Source of the DNA: Pseudomonas canadensis
GTDB lineage: Bacteria; Pseudomonadota; Gammaproteobacteria; Pseudomonadales; Pseudomonadaceae
DNA length: 64,000 nt
Reading direction: 5' to 3'
Assembly: GCF_000503215.1 (NCBI RefSeq)
Contig: NZ_AYTD01000013.1
Coordinates: 360,008 to 424,007 of the forward strand
Below are positions 44,756 to 53,414 of the stretch, piece after piece (positions within the stretch are counted from its first letter, which is position 1; each line of letters starts with the position of its first letter). The translations under genes were made by a program, and so were the position numbers. The notes under the pieces were generated by a model, which worked only from the letters and a program-made list of their open reading frames with translations, had not been told where the DNA came from and searched no databases.

Positions 44756-44848
44756 GCGGAGCGGACGAGGGCTTTGGTTCTCCCCCCGGCTTGGCGACCC
44801 GATGCATACACGGGTCTGCTGCCGCTCCGCTCCCAGGTTGAACCTGGG
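44756..44848. other. Structured non-coding element between hupB and ppiD
   Basis: Outer stem GCGGAGCGG (44756-44764) with CCGCTCCGC (44822-44830) encloses a hairpin GACCCG/CGGGTC (44796-44801, 44811-44816) and a GAGG/CTCC-type helix; directly outside lies another hairpin CCCAGG/CCTGGG (44833-44838 with 44843-44848). No open frame. It could be an untranslated-region structure or a small RNA; the strand cannot be told. Confidence 0.45.
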
Positions 44849-44881
44849 TTCGACCTGGGTAGGTAAAGGCTGGATCGAAGC

Positions 44882-45154
44882 TTAGTTAACGGCTTCTTTC
44901 AGGGCTTTACCGGCTTTGAAACCTGGTTTCTTGGCAGCAGCAATCTGCAGTGCTTTGCCAGTCTGTGGGTTACGGCCAGTGCGAGCTGGGCGGTCAGTCA
45001 CAGAGAAAGTACCGAAGCCTACCAGTACCACGGAGTCGCCGGCCTTCAGAGCGCCAGTGACGGATTCGATTACTGCATCCAGCGCACGGCCAGCAGCAGC
45101 TTTCGGGATATCAGCGGATGCAGCGATAGCATCAATCAGTTCCGACTTGTTCAC
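44882..45154 (-). CDS. hupB: DNA-binding protein HU-beta
   Basis: Nucleoid protein of 90 aa: [31 protein letters not shown], the beta-arm [28 protein letters not shown] and C-terminal [15 protein letters not shown]. Starts with GTG at 45154, six bases after GGGGA. Canonical position directly downstream of lon (148-base gap). Confidence 0.97.
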   Translation of the reverse strand: MNKSELIDAIAASADIPKAAAGRALDAVIESVTGALKAGDSVVLVGFGTFSVTDRPARTGRNPQTGKALQIAAAKKPGFKAGKALKEAVN

Positions 45155-45302
45155 TCTAAGTCCCCTTATATATCTATTGAGTATGATTCTAAGTTTTTTG
45201 GTGAAAGCAAAAACCAGTGCTGAATGCCCTACAGACACTTAAGAGCCGCTTTATAACAAGGGCTCTAAAAAGCTGTCAAGGAAGCCCCCAGGCTTTAACA
45301 CA

Positions 45303-47699
45303 TTAATGCGTGCTAATTCTTTCCTTGGAATCAGACTCACGTTTTTCGTCCTTGGAAACTATCTCCGGAGCCACATCCGGCAAGGGCTCCGGCGCGTATT
45401 GCAGCGCAATTTGCAGGACCTCGTCAATCCATTTAACCGGTTTAATCTGCAGATCTTGCTTGATGTTGTCTGGAATTTCCTTCAAGTCGCGAACATTCTC
45501 TTCAGGAATGATCACCGTCTTGATACCACCCCGGTGTGCAGCAAGCAATTTCTCTTTCAGACCACCGATGGCCAATACCTGACCACGCAGGGTGATTTCC
45601 CCCGTCATGGCGACATCGGCGCGCACCGGAATGCCAGTCAATGCCGACACCAAGGCCGTGCACATACCTACGCCAGCGCTAGGGCCGTCTTTCGGGGTCG
45701 CCCCTTCCGGCATGTGGATATGGGTGTCGTGCTTCTCATGGAAGTCCAGGGGGATCCCCAGGCTCTTGGCGCGGCTGCGCACCACGGTCTGCGCGGCAGT
45801 GATGGATTCAACCATCACGTCACCCAGGGAACCAGTCTTGATCAGTTGGCCTTTGCCAGGGATCACCGCGGCTTCGATGGTCAGCAATTCGCCGCCCACC
45901 TGAGTCCACGCCAGGCCAGTCACCTGCCCTACCTGATCCTGCTGCTCGGCCAGGCCATAGCGGAATTTCTTCACGCCCAGGAAGTGCTCCAGGGAATCGG
46001 CCGTGACCTTCACCGAGAAGCGTTTTTCCAGTGCATGCTCTTTGACCGCCTTACGGCAGATCTTCGCGATCTGGCGCTCCAAGCCCCGCACACCGGCCTC
46101 GCGGGTGTAGTAGCGCACGATATCGCGGATCGTCTCGACCTCAAATTCGATCTCGCCCTTCTTCAGGCCGTTGGCCGAAATCTGCTTGGGCGCGAGGTAT
46201 TTGACGGCGATGTTGATCTTCTCGTCTTCGGTGTAACCCGGCAGACGAATCACTTCCATCCGGTCCAGCAGCGCCGGCGGGATGTTCATGGAGTTGGAGG
46301 TGCACAGGAACATTACGTCGGACAGGTCGTAGTCGACTTCCAGGTAATGGTCGTTGAAATTGTGGTTCTGCTCGGGGTCGAGCACTTCGAGCAACGCCGA
46401 CGCCGGATCGCCACGCATGTCGCTGCCCATTTTGTCGATTTCGTCGAGCAGGAACAGCGGGTTGCGCACGCCCACCTTTGTCATCTTTTGAATCAATCTT
46501 CCTGGCATCGAACCGATGTAAGTGCGGCGATGACCACGGATTTCCGCTTCATCACGCACACCACCGAGGGCCATGCGCACGAATTTACGGTTGGTGGCGT
46601 TGGCAATCGACTCAGCCAGCGAGGTTTTACCCACGCCAGGCGGACCCACCAGGCACAACACCGGACCCCGAATCTTCTTCACGCGCTTTTGCACGGCAAG
46701 GTATTCGAGGATGCGTTCTTTGACTTCTTCGAGGCCATAGTGGTCGGCGTCAAGGATGTCCTCAGCGCGCGCCAGGTCCAGGCGCACTTTGGTCTGGGCC
46801 TTCCACGGCACTTGCACCAGCCAGTCGATGTAGGAGCGCACCACGGTGGCTTCGGCCGACATCGGCGACATCTGCTTGAGCTTGTTCAACTCGGCAGTGG
46901 CTTTGGTCAAGGCGTCTTTCGGCAGACCGGCGGCGTCGATGCGCTTTTTCAGCTCTTCGATTTCGTTGTGGCCTTCCTCGCTGTCGCCGAGTTCTTTCTG
47001 AATGGCCTTCATCTGCTCATTCAGGTAGTACTCGCGCTGGCTGCGCTCCATTTGTTTCTTCACGCGACCACGGATGCGCTTCTCAACCTGCAACAGGTCG
47101 ATTTCGGCATCCAGCAGCGCCAGCACGTGCTCGACACGCGCCGACAGGTCGATAATTTCGAGGATGTCTTGCTTCTGCTCGATCTTCAGCGCCATGTGCG
47201 CGGCCATGGTGTCGACCAGGCGGCTTGGCTCATCGATGCTGTTGAGGGAAGACAGGACTTCAGCCGGGACTTTCTTGCCCAACTGCACATACTGCTCGAA
47301 TTGCGAGAGCAGGCTGCGTACAAACACTTCGGATTCGCGCTCAGGGGCCTCGACTTCGTCGATCAGCGCCACTTCGGCGCGCAGGTGGCCGTCCACCTCC
47401 ATAAAGCGCTCGACCGCACCACGCTGCTCACCTTCCACTAGCACCTTGACGGTGCCATCAGGCAGCTTGAGCAGTTGCAGTACGGTAGCAATGGTGCCGA
47501 CACGATACAGGGCGTCTTCGCCTGGATCATCGTCAGCAGGATTCTTCTGGGCCAACAGCAGGATTTGCTTGTCGCCCGTCATCGCGGCCTCGAGGGCTTC
47601 GATAGACTTCTCGCGCCCCACGAACAGCGGGATAACCATGTGCGGATAGACGACAACATCACGCAACGGCAGGAGAGGCAATTCGATGGTGGTCTTCAT
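45303..47699 (-). CDS. lon: ATP-dependent protease Lon
   Basis: AAA+ serine protease of 798 aa degrading misfolded and regulatory proteins. N-terminal substrate domain ([22 protein letters not shown]), Walker [16 protein letters not shown], Walker B region [14 protein letters not shown], and C-terminal protease domain with catalytic Ser674 in [11 protein letters not shown] and the Lys of the dyad in [15 protein letters not shown]. The ATG at 47699 matches the usual [14 protein letters not shown] start. A sigma32-like promoter lies at 47741-47769. Confidence 0.97.
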   Translation of the reverse strand: MKTTIELPLLPLRDVVVYPHMVIPLFVGREKSIEALEAAMTGDKQILLLAQKNPADDDPGEDALYRVGTIATVLQLLKLPDGTVKVLVEGEQRGAVERFMEVDGHLRAEVALIDEVEAPERESEVFVRSLLSQFEQYVQLGKKVPAEVLSSLNSIDEPSRLVDTMAAHMALKIEQKQDILEIIDLSARVEHVLALLDAEIDLLQVEKRIRGRVKKQMERSQREYYLNEQMKAIQKELGDSEEGHNEIEELKKRIDAAGLPKDALTKATAELNKLKQMSPMSAEATVVRSYIDWLVQVPWKAQTKVRLDLARAEDILDADHYGLEEVKERILEYLAVQKRVKKIRGPVLCLVGPPGVGKTSLAESIANATNRKFVRMALGGVRDEAEIRGHRRTYIGSMPGRLIQKMTKVGVRNPLFLLDEIDKMGSDMRGDPASALLEVLDPEQNHNFNDHYLEVDYDLSDVMFLCTSNSMNIPPALLDRMEVIRLPGYTEDEKINIAVKYLAPKQISANGLKKGEIEFEVETIRDIVRYYTREAGVRGLERQIAKICRKAVKEHALEKRFSVKVTADSLEHFLGVKKFRYGLAEQQDQVGQVTGLAWTQVGGELLTIEAAVIPGKGQLIKTGSLGDVMVESITAAQTVVRSRAKSLGIPLDFHEKHDTHIHMPEGATPKDGPSAGVGMCTALVSALTGIPVRADVAMTGEITLRGQVLAIGGLKEKLLAAHRGGIKTVIIPEENVRDLKEIPDNIKQDLQIKPVKWIDEVLQIALQYAPEPLPDVAPEIVSKDEKRESDSKERISTH

Positions 47700-47740
47700 G
47701 ATTTCGCCTCTATGACAGATGAAAAATAAGCTTGAAACCA

Positions 47741-47769
47741 AGATGGGGGCTGCATGCAAAAAAAACAAG
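47741..47769 (-). promoter_or_regulatory. Heat-shock (sigma32-like) promoter of lon
   Basis: On the minus strand: CTTGTTT (-35, 47763-47769), 14-base spacer, CCCCATCT (-10, 47741-47748). Close to the CTTGAAA / CCCCATNT consensus, about 42 bases before the lon start. Confidence 0.7.
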
Positions 47770-47827
47770 CTTATTGCCAGCAGTTAAACGCAGTAAACGC
47801 TTTGGGGTAAAAAACGCCGTAAAAACA

Positions 47828-47849
47828 AAGGGGCCCCTGGAGGCCCCTT
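47828..47849 (-). terminator. Terminator of clpX
   Basis: Stem AAGGGGCC / GGCCCCTT with a six-base loop, followed on the minus strand by TTTGTTTTT. Lies 25 bases downstream of the clpX stop. Confidence 0.85.
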
Positions 47850-47873
47850 GTTTATACCGAAACTGCGAAACGC

Positions 47874-49157
47874 TTACGCGTCGGGCGCAGCCTTGGCAGC
47901 CGGCTCACTGTTTTCGTAGATATACAGTGGCTTGGACTTACCTTCTATGACGCTTTCGTCGATCACCACTTTACTCACCTCGGACTGCGAGGGGATTTCG
48001 TACATGGTGTCGAGCAGGACGCCTTCCAGAATCGAACGCAGGCCACGTGCACCGGTCTTGCGCTCCAGTGCCCGCTTGGCCACCGATTTGAGGGCGTCGG
48101 TGCGGAACTCGAGGTCTACACCTTCCATCTCGAACAGCTTGGCGTATTGCTTGGTCAGGGCGTTTTTCGGCTCGGTGAGGATCTGGATCAAAGCAGCCTC
48201 ATCCAACTCGTCCAACGTGGCCAGAACCGGCAGACGGCCCACGAATTCCGGGATCAGACCGAACTTGACCAGATCGTCAGGCTCGACTTCACGCAGGGAC
48301 TCTCCAACCTTCTTGCCTTCTTCCTTGCTGCGCACTTCGGCACTGAAGCCGATGCCGCCGCGGGTCGAACGCTGCTGGATGACTTTTTCCAGACCGGAGA
48401 ACGCACCACCGCAGATGAACAGGATGTTACGCGTATCAACCTGAAGGAATTCCTGCTGCGGATGCTTGCGACCACCTTGTGGCGGTACGGAAGCGACCGT
48501 GCCTTCGATCAGTTTCAACAGGGCCTGCTGCACGCCTTCACCGGAAACGTCCCGGGTGATCGACGGGTTGTCCGACTTGCGTGAAATCTTGTCGATTTCG
48601 TCGATGTAGACAATACCCATCTGGGCTTTCTCTACGTCGTAGTCGCACTTCTGGAGCAGTTTCTGAATGATGTTCTCGACATCTTCACCCACGTAGCCAG
48701 CCTCGGTGAGGGTGGTAGCGTCGGCGATGGTGAACGGAACGTTCAGCAGGCGAGCGAGGGTTTCTGCAAGCAGGGTCTTACCCGAGCCTGTAGGACCGAT
48801 CAGCAAGATGTTGCTCTTGCCGAGTTCAACTTCGTCGCCTTTCTTGTCACGCTGGTTCAAGCGCTTGTAGTGGTTGTATACCGCTACGGCTAGAACCTTC
48901 TTTGCACGCTCTTGACCAATCACGTACTGGTCAAGGATGCCGCTGATTTCTTTGGGCGAAGGCAATTTATGCGCGCTGCTTTCGGCCTGGGCTTCCTGCA
49001 CCTCCTCACGGATGATGTCATTGCACAGGTCGACGCACTCGTCGCAGATAAAGACCGAGGGGCCGGCAATCAATTTGCGCACTTCATGCTGGCTTTTGCC
49101 ACAGAAGGAGCAATAGAGCAGCTTGCCGTTGTCCTCGCCGTTGCGGGTGTCAGTCAT
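47874..49157 (-). CDS. clpX: ClpXP protease ATPase subunit ClpX
   Basis: AAA+ unfoldase of 427 aa feeding proteins to ClpP. N-terminal zinc-binding domain [30 protein letters not shown], Walker A GPTGSGKT, Walker [11 protein letters not shown], pore loop and the ClpP-docking IGF loop in [12 protein letters not shown] at 49157 ([16 protein letters not shown]). Lies 112 bases downstream of clpP; a strong hairpin (49206-49213 with 49218-49225) without T-run in the gap may adjust the ClpP:ClpX ratio. Confidence 0.97.
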   Translation of the reverse strand: MTDTRNGEDNGKLLYCSFCGKSQHEVRKLIAGPSVFICDECVDLCNDIIREEVQEAQAESSAHKLPSPKEISGILDQYVIGQERAKKVLAVAVYNHYKRLNQRDKKGDEVELGKSNILLIGPTGSGKTLLAETLARLLNVPFTIADATTLTEAGYVGEDVENIIQKLLQKCDYDVEKAQMGIVYIDEIDKISRKSDNPSITRDVSGEGVQQALLKLIEGTVASVPPQGGRKHPQQEFLQVDTRNILFICGGAFSGLEKVIQQRSTRGGIGFSAEVRSKEEGKKVGESLREVEPDDLVKFGLIPEFVGRLPVLATLDELDEAALIQILTEPKNALTKQYAKLFEMEGVDLEFRTDALKSVAKRALERKTGARGLRSILEGVLLDTMYEIPSQSEVSKVVIDESVIEGKSKPLYIYENSEPAAKAAPDA

Positions 49158-49269
49158 TCGTTCGATCCAAATCCGATAGGCTTGCAACACAAGATGAAGG
49201 CTTATGCGGGCTTTTTCAAGCCCGCCAGTGGTCGGACATGCCGACCAGCCCTATTTTGAGCAGCTTATA

Positions 49270-49905
49270 TTAAGCGGGGCGCTGGCTGATCACGTCGTCG
49301 ATCAACCCGTATGCTTTCGCAGCTTCGGCACTCATGAAGTTGTCGCGGTTGGTATCGCGCTCGATTTCTTCCAAGGTGTGCCCGCTGTGCTTGGCCATCA
49401 ACGTATTGAGGCGCTCACGAATAAACAGGATTTCCTTGGCGTGGATTTCGATGTCCGACGCCTGGCCCTGGAAACCGCCCAGTGGCTGGTGAATCATCAC
49501 ACGCGAGTTCGGCAGGCAGAAACGCTTGCCTTCGGCACCGGCGGTCAGCAGGAATGCGCCCATGCTGCAGGCTTGGCCAATGCAGGTGGTCGACACGTTC
49601 GGCTTGATGAACTGCATGGTGTCGTAGATCGACATGCCTGCAGTGACCGAGCCGCCTGGGGAGTTGATGTAGAGATGGATGTCCTTGTCCGGGTTTTCCG
49701 CTTCAAGGAACAGCAACTGCGCACAGATCAGGTTGGCCATGTAGTCCTCTACCGGGCCCACCAGAAAGATCACTCGCTCCTTGAGCAGGCGCGAGTAGAT
49801 GTCGTAGGCGCGTTCGCCACGAGCGGACTGCTCGACAACCATCGGGACCAGGCCGCCAGCGGCCTGGATATCAGAGTTCTGCTGAATATAGGAATTACGG
49901 AACAT
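49270..49905 (-). CDS. clpP: ATP-dependent Clp protease proteolytic subunit
   Basis: Serine peptidase of 211 aa forming the tetradecameric chamber. Catalytic Ser114 in [11 protein letters not shown], His in [18 protein letters not shown], Asp in [24 protein letters not shown]-terminal leader [21 protein letters not shown] is probably processed. Between tig and clpX in the canonical order. Confidence 0.97.
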   Translation of the reverse strand: MFRNSYIQQNSDIQAAGGLVPMVVEQSARGERAYDIYSRLLKERVIFLVGPVEDYMANLICAQLLFLEAENPDKDIHLYINSPGGSVTAGMSIYDTMQFIKPNVSTTCIGQACSMGAFLLTAGAEGKRFCLPNSRVMIHQPLGGFQGQASDIEIHAKEILFIRERLNTLMAKHSGHTLEEIERDTNRDNFMSAEAAKAYGLIDDVISQRPA

Positions 49906-49945
49906 GCTCTGCAGTTACTCCCAAATAGTCATGTCTTGAAAACGC

Positions 49946-49970
49946 ATAAGCCAGCGCGAGGCTGGCTTAT
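49946..49970 (-). terminator. Hairpin/attenuator between tig and clpP
   Basis: Perfect ten-base stem ATAAGCCAGC / GCTGGCTTAT with five-base loop; the minus strand continues GCGTTTTC, so termination is likely partial. Confidence 0.6.
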
Positions 49971-49996
49971 GGTTGTATTTCCAACGAGTTGGACAA

Positions 49997-51307
49997 TCAG
50001 TCGGCTTGTGCTGCTTCCGCCGGTTTGACTGCTTCTTCGTAAGAGACCGCTTTATCGGTCACCTTAGCCTTCTGCAGAACAGTATCCACAACTTGTTCTT
50101 CCAGCACAACCGAACGCACTTCGTTCAGTTGCTGATCGTTCTTGTAGTACCAAGCCACGACCTGCTCAGGCTCCTGGTAGGCCGAAGCCATTTCCTGGAT
50201 CATTTCGCGAACGCGATCTTCGTCAGGCTTGAGGTCGAACTGCTTGACCACTTCAGCCACGATCAGGCCCAGCACGACGCGGCGCTTGGCTTGTTCTTCG
50301 AACAGCTCGGCCGGCAGTTGGTCAGGCTTGATGTTGCCACCAAACTGCTGAACAGCTTGTACGCGCAGGCGATCCACTTCGTTGGACAGCAGGGCCTTGG
50401 GCACTTCGATCGGGTTGGCGGCCAGCAGACCGTCCATGACCTGGTTCTTGACCTTGGACTTGATGGCCTGACGCAGCTCGCGCTCCATGTTCTTGCGAAC
50501 TTCGGTGCGGAAGCCTTCGATGCCGGTTTCCTTGATGCCGAATTGAGCGAAGAACTCTTCGTTCAGCTCTGGCAGCTTAGGCTCGGAAACGCTGTTGACG
50601 GTCACGGTGAACTCGGCGGCTTTGCCGGCCAGGTCCAGGTTCTGGTAGTCAGCAGGGAAAGTCAGGTTCAGAACGCGCTCTTCGCCGGCTTTGGCGCCAA
50701 CCAGGCCGTCTTCGAAACCAGGGATCATGCGGTTGGAGCCCAGCACCAGCTGGGTACCCTTGGCGGAGCCGCCAGCGAAGACTTCGCCGTCAACCTTGCC
50801 AACGAAATCGATGTTCAGCTGGTCTTCGTTCTGGGCAGCACGGTCGGCCACTTCGAAACGGGTGTTCTGCTTGCGCAGGATTTCCAGCATGTTGTCCAGG
50901 TCCGAATCAGCCACTTCGGCGCTCAGACGCTCGATGGCAATACCGTCGAAACCGGCCACTTCAAATTCAGGGAACACTTCGAATACGGCGACGTATTCCA
51001 GGTCCTTGCCAGCTTCCAGGGACTTAGGCTCGATCGACGGCGAACCTGCTGGGTTCAGCTTGTGCTCAACGACCGCTTCGTAGAAGGAAGCCTGGATCAC
51101 GTCACCAACAGCTTCCTGGCGCGCATCGGCACCAAAACGGCGCTTGATTTCGCTCATTGGCACTTTGCCTGGACGGAAACCAGCGATCTTGGCCTTTTGG
51201 GCAGTCTGCTGCAGACGCTTGTTGACCGCAGTCTCGACGCGCTCAGCCGGCACGGAGATGCTCAGGCGACGCTCGATAGCAGTAGTATTTTCAACAGAAA
51301 CTTGCAT
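49997..51307 (-). CDS. tig: Trigger factor
   Basis: Ribosome-associated chaperone of 436 aa. N-terminal ribosome-binding domain with signature [17 protein letters not shown], central FKBP-type isomerase domain (about 150-245), C-terminal helical chaperone domain ending in an Ala/Glu-rich tail. ATG at 51307 ([15 protein letters not shown]). First gene of tig-clpP-clpX-lon. Confidence 0.97.
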   Translation of the reverse strand: MQVSVENTTAIERRLSISVPAERVETAVNKRLQQTAQKAKIAGFRPGKVPMSEIKRRFGADARQEAVGDVIQASFYEAVVEHKLNPAGSPSIEPKSLEAGKDLEYVAVFEVFPEFEVAGFDGIAIERLSAEVADSDLDNMLEILRKQNTRFEVADRAAQNEDQLNIDFVGKVDGEVFAGGSAKGTQLVLGSNRMIPGFEDGLVGAKAGEERVLNLTFPADYQNLDLAGKAAEFTVTVNSVSEPKLPELNEEFFAQFGIKETGIEGFRTEVRKNMERELRQAIKSKVKNQVMDGLLAANPIEVPKALLSNEVDRLRVQAVQQFGGNIKPDQLPAELFEEQAKRRVVLGLIVAEVVKQFDLKPDEDRVREMIQEMASAYQEPEQVVAWYYKNDQQLNEVRSVVLEEQVVDTVLQKAKVTDKAVSYEEAVKPAEAAQAD

Positions 51308-51670
51308 GGATATTCCTCGTTGCACAGACGTTAGCCGGCCATTTCCGACCCCAATCAAGGGCATGCATTCTAGTGGGTCAAACTCAAGAAGTCACCCTAC
51401 TGCAAATACGCCCGAAAACAGCCGGCAATTTATCGGTACGAAGGCACGGATGCACTTCGCCCCGGTGACAAATACAACCCATCACGCCAGGGCTCTGCGC
51501 CGCCCCTTCTATATATAGAAGAAGTCGCCATCCATCGCCCTGACGGCCAACCCCGCAAACAGGGCTGGCTGGCAGCGCAGCATCATCGAGATACACAAAT
51601 ACGATGAAACGCCCCGCCGTCGCACCCCATTACCTGCAGGCGCTGGATATTTCGAACCGCTGAAACCAAA
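51308..51670. other. Intergenic region between tig and the tRNA cluster
   Basis: About 360 bases upstream of tig, expected to hold its promoter. I see no gene: a short frame at 51604-51663 (19 codons) has no ribosome-binding site or family resemblance. Confidence 0.5.
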
Positions 51671-51702
51671 AAAGGCGCCAGACTGTTAAATCTGGCGCCT
51701 TT
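51671..51702 (-). terminator. Terminator of the distal tRNA-His
   Basis: Stem AAAGGCGCCAGA / TCTGGCGCCTTT with eight-base loop; the minus strand runs into TTTTTT. Nearly identical to the terminator at 51965-51995. Confidence 0.85.
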
Positions 51703-51708
51703 CGAATA

Positions 51709-51785
51709 TGGGGTGGACGAAGGGGATCGAACCCTCGACAACGGGAGTCACAATCCCGTGCTCTACCAACTGAGCTACGCCCACC
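51709..51785 (-). tRNA. tRNA-His (GUG)
   Basis: Reverse strand folds as a full cloverleaf with anticodon GTG, encoded 3' CCA and the extra G-1 paired to C73 (GGTGGGCG with CGTCCACC). Identical in sequence to the copy at 52003-52079. Confidence 0.96.
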
Positions 51786-51861
51786 ATATTGCGTTAACAA
51801 AGAAACCAAACCACTTCTTTGTTGAGCTCTGCCCTGCCTTTCGACGGGACCAAGCTTTATT

Positions 51862-51946
51862 TGGTGCGGATGAAGAGACTCGAACTCTTACGCCTCGCGG
51901 CGCTGGAACCTAAATCCAGTGTGTCTACCAATTCCACCACATCCGC
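51862..51946 (-). tRNA. tRNA-Leu (UAG)
   Basis: 85-nt class II tRNA with long variable arm, anticodon TAG and encoded CCA (5' GCGGATGTGG..., 3' ...CATCCGCACCA). Confidence 0.95.
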
Positions 51947-51964
51947 GCTTGAAGCTCTTAAAGC

Positions 51965-51995
51965 AAAGGCGCCAGACGATTAATCTGGCGCCTTT
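51965..51995 (-). terminator. Terminator between tRNA-His copy and tRNA-Leu
   Basis: Stem AAAGGCGCCAGA / TCTGGCGCCTTT with a seven-base loop, directly after the second tRNA-His on the minus strand; same stem as at 51671-51702. Confidence 0.75.
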
Positions 51996-52002
51996 TAAAA
52001 TA

Positions 52003-52079
52003 TGGGGTGGACGAAGGGGATCGAACCCTCGACAACGGGAGTCACAATCCCGTGCTCTACCAACTGAGCTACGCCCACC
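52003..52079 (-). tRNA. tRNA-His (GUG), second copy
   Basis: Same 77-nt sequence as 51709-51785, anticodon GTG, with encoded CCA and G-1. Confidence 0.96.
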
Positions 52080-52110
52080 ATATAGCGCTACTTGTGCCAA
52101 AGCTGCCTAA

Positions 52111-52187
52111 TGGCGCACCCGGCAGGACTCGAACCTGCGACCATCCGCTTAGAAGGCGGATGCTCTATCCAGCTGAGCTACGGGCGC
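52111..52187 (-). tRNA. tRNA-Arg (UCU)
   Basis: 77-nt cloverleaf, anticodon TCT in CCTTCTAAG, acceptor GCGCCCG with CGGGTGC, encoded CCA. Promoter-proximal member of the four-tRNA cluster, read Arg-His-Leu-His. Confidence 0.96.
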
Positions 52188-52466
52188 CTGATTAATCTGT
52201 ACTCTTGGAGGATTACAAACTAAGTGCTTCCAGCCTTGCAGAACAACACGCTATTCTGCTCGACCTTCTTAACCAGTGCTAGGCTGTGCCCGACAAGTGC
52301 GACGAATAGTATAGACGCCCTCGAAACCCGTCAAATCCTTTTTGAAAAAAATTCATTTTATTTAAGGGGTTAGGGCAATTTGCAGACCAAGCGCCTTTGC
52401 CCTCACGTCTTGGCATGCGAGAATGCGCGCACTTTTCTTCCCCCTCTCGATGGTTAATCACGCGTA

Positions 52467-53321
52467 ATGACTGCACAACTTATCGACGGCAAATCAATCG
52501 CCGCCAGCCTGCGCCAGCAGATCGCCAAACGAGTCACCGAGCGTAGCCAGCAGGGCCTGCGCACGCCTGGCCTCGCGGTGATCCTGGTCGGCAGCGATCC
52601 TGCCTCTCAGGTTTATGTCTCGCACAAGCGTAAAGACTGTGAAGAGGTCGGCTTTATTTCCAAGGCCTACGACTTGCCTTCCGAGACCACCCAGCAGGCC
52701 CTTACCGACCTGATCGACAGCCTCAACGACGACCCGAAGATCGATGGCATCCTGCTGCAACTGCCATTGCCCGAGCATCTGGACGCCTCGAAACTACTGG
52801 AGCGTATTCGCCCCGACAAAGACGTCGACGGTTTCCACCCTTATAACGTCGGCCGCCTGGCCCAGCGTATCCCGCTGCTGCGTCCGTGCACGCCCAAAGG
52901 CATCATGACCCTGCTGGAAAGCACCGGTGTCGACCTGTACGGCCTCGACGCCGTGGTCGTCGGCGCCTCCAACATCGTTGGTCGACCGATGGCCATGGAA
53001 CTGCTGTTGGCCGGCTGCACCGTGACCGTCACCCACCGCTTCACCAAAGACCTCGCCGGCCACGTCGGCCGCGCCGACCTGGTCGTGGTCGCTGCCGGCA
53101 AGCCGGGGCTGGTAAAAGGCGAATGGATCAAGGAAGGCGCCATCGTCATCGACGTGGGCATCAACCGTCAGGACGACGGCAAGCTGGTGGGCGATGTGGT
53201 GTACGAAACCGCCCTGCCCCGCGCCGGCTGGATCACACCAGTGCCAGGCGGCGTCGGCCCGATGACGCGTGCTTGCCTGTTGGAAAACACGTTATACGCT
53301 GCAGAAACCCTGCACAGCTGA
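52467..53321 (+). CDS. folD: Bifunctional methylenetetrahydrofolate dehydrogenase/cyclohydrolase
   Basis: One-carbon enzyme of 284 aa interconverting 5,10-methylene- and 10-formyl-tetrahydrofolate with NADP. Catalytic Lys in [45 protein letters not shown]-binding [14 protein letters not shown] and terminal [19 protein letters not shown] are all present. Divergent from the tRNA cluster; followed by a terminator. Confidence 0.97.
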   Translation: MTAQLIDGKSIAASLRQQIAKRVTERSQQGLRTPGLAVILVGSDPASQVYVSHKRKDCEEVGFISKAYDLPSETTQQALTDLIDSLNDDPKIDGILLQLPLPEHLDASKLLERIRPDKDVDGFHPYNVGRLAQRIPLLRPCTPKGIMTLLESTGVDLYGLDAVVVGASNIVGRPMAMELLLAGCTVTVTHRFTKDLAGHVGRADLVVVAAGKPGLVKGEWIKEGAIVIDVGINRQDDGKLVGDVVYETALPRAGWITPVPGGVGPMTRACLLENTLYAAETLHS

Positions 53322-53338
53322 CAAGCGCTCCAACAAAG

Positions 53339-53363
53339 AGCCCTGCCATCGGCAGGGCTTTTT
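53339..53363 (+). terminator. Terminator of folD
   Basis: Stem AGCCCTGCC / GGCAGGGCT with a three-base loop, then TTTT. Confidence 0.88.
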
Positions 53364-53414
53364 ATTGGCCAGTTGCCTTCCCCTCCCGATTCGCTTGACC
53401 CCGGCGCGTTGATA

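Noticed and set aside
45306..47441. Open frame of about 710 codons on the plus strand opposite lon, and a similar one opposite ppiD (42762-44399)
   Set aside because: Shadows of lon and ppiD; His/Gln/Arg-rich nonsense composition and no ribosome-binding site.
51709..52187. tRNA cluster as an attachment site for an integrated element
   Set aside because: No integrase, no repeated tRNA 3' end beyond the genuine duplicate genes, and housekeeping genes on both sides.
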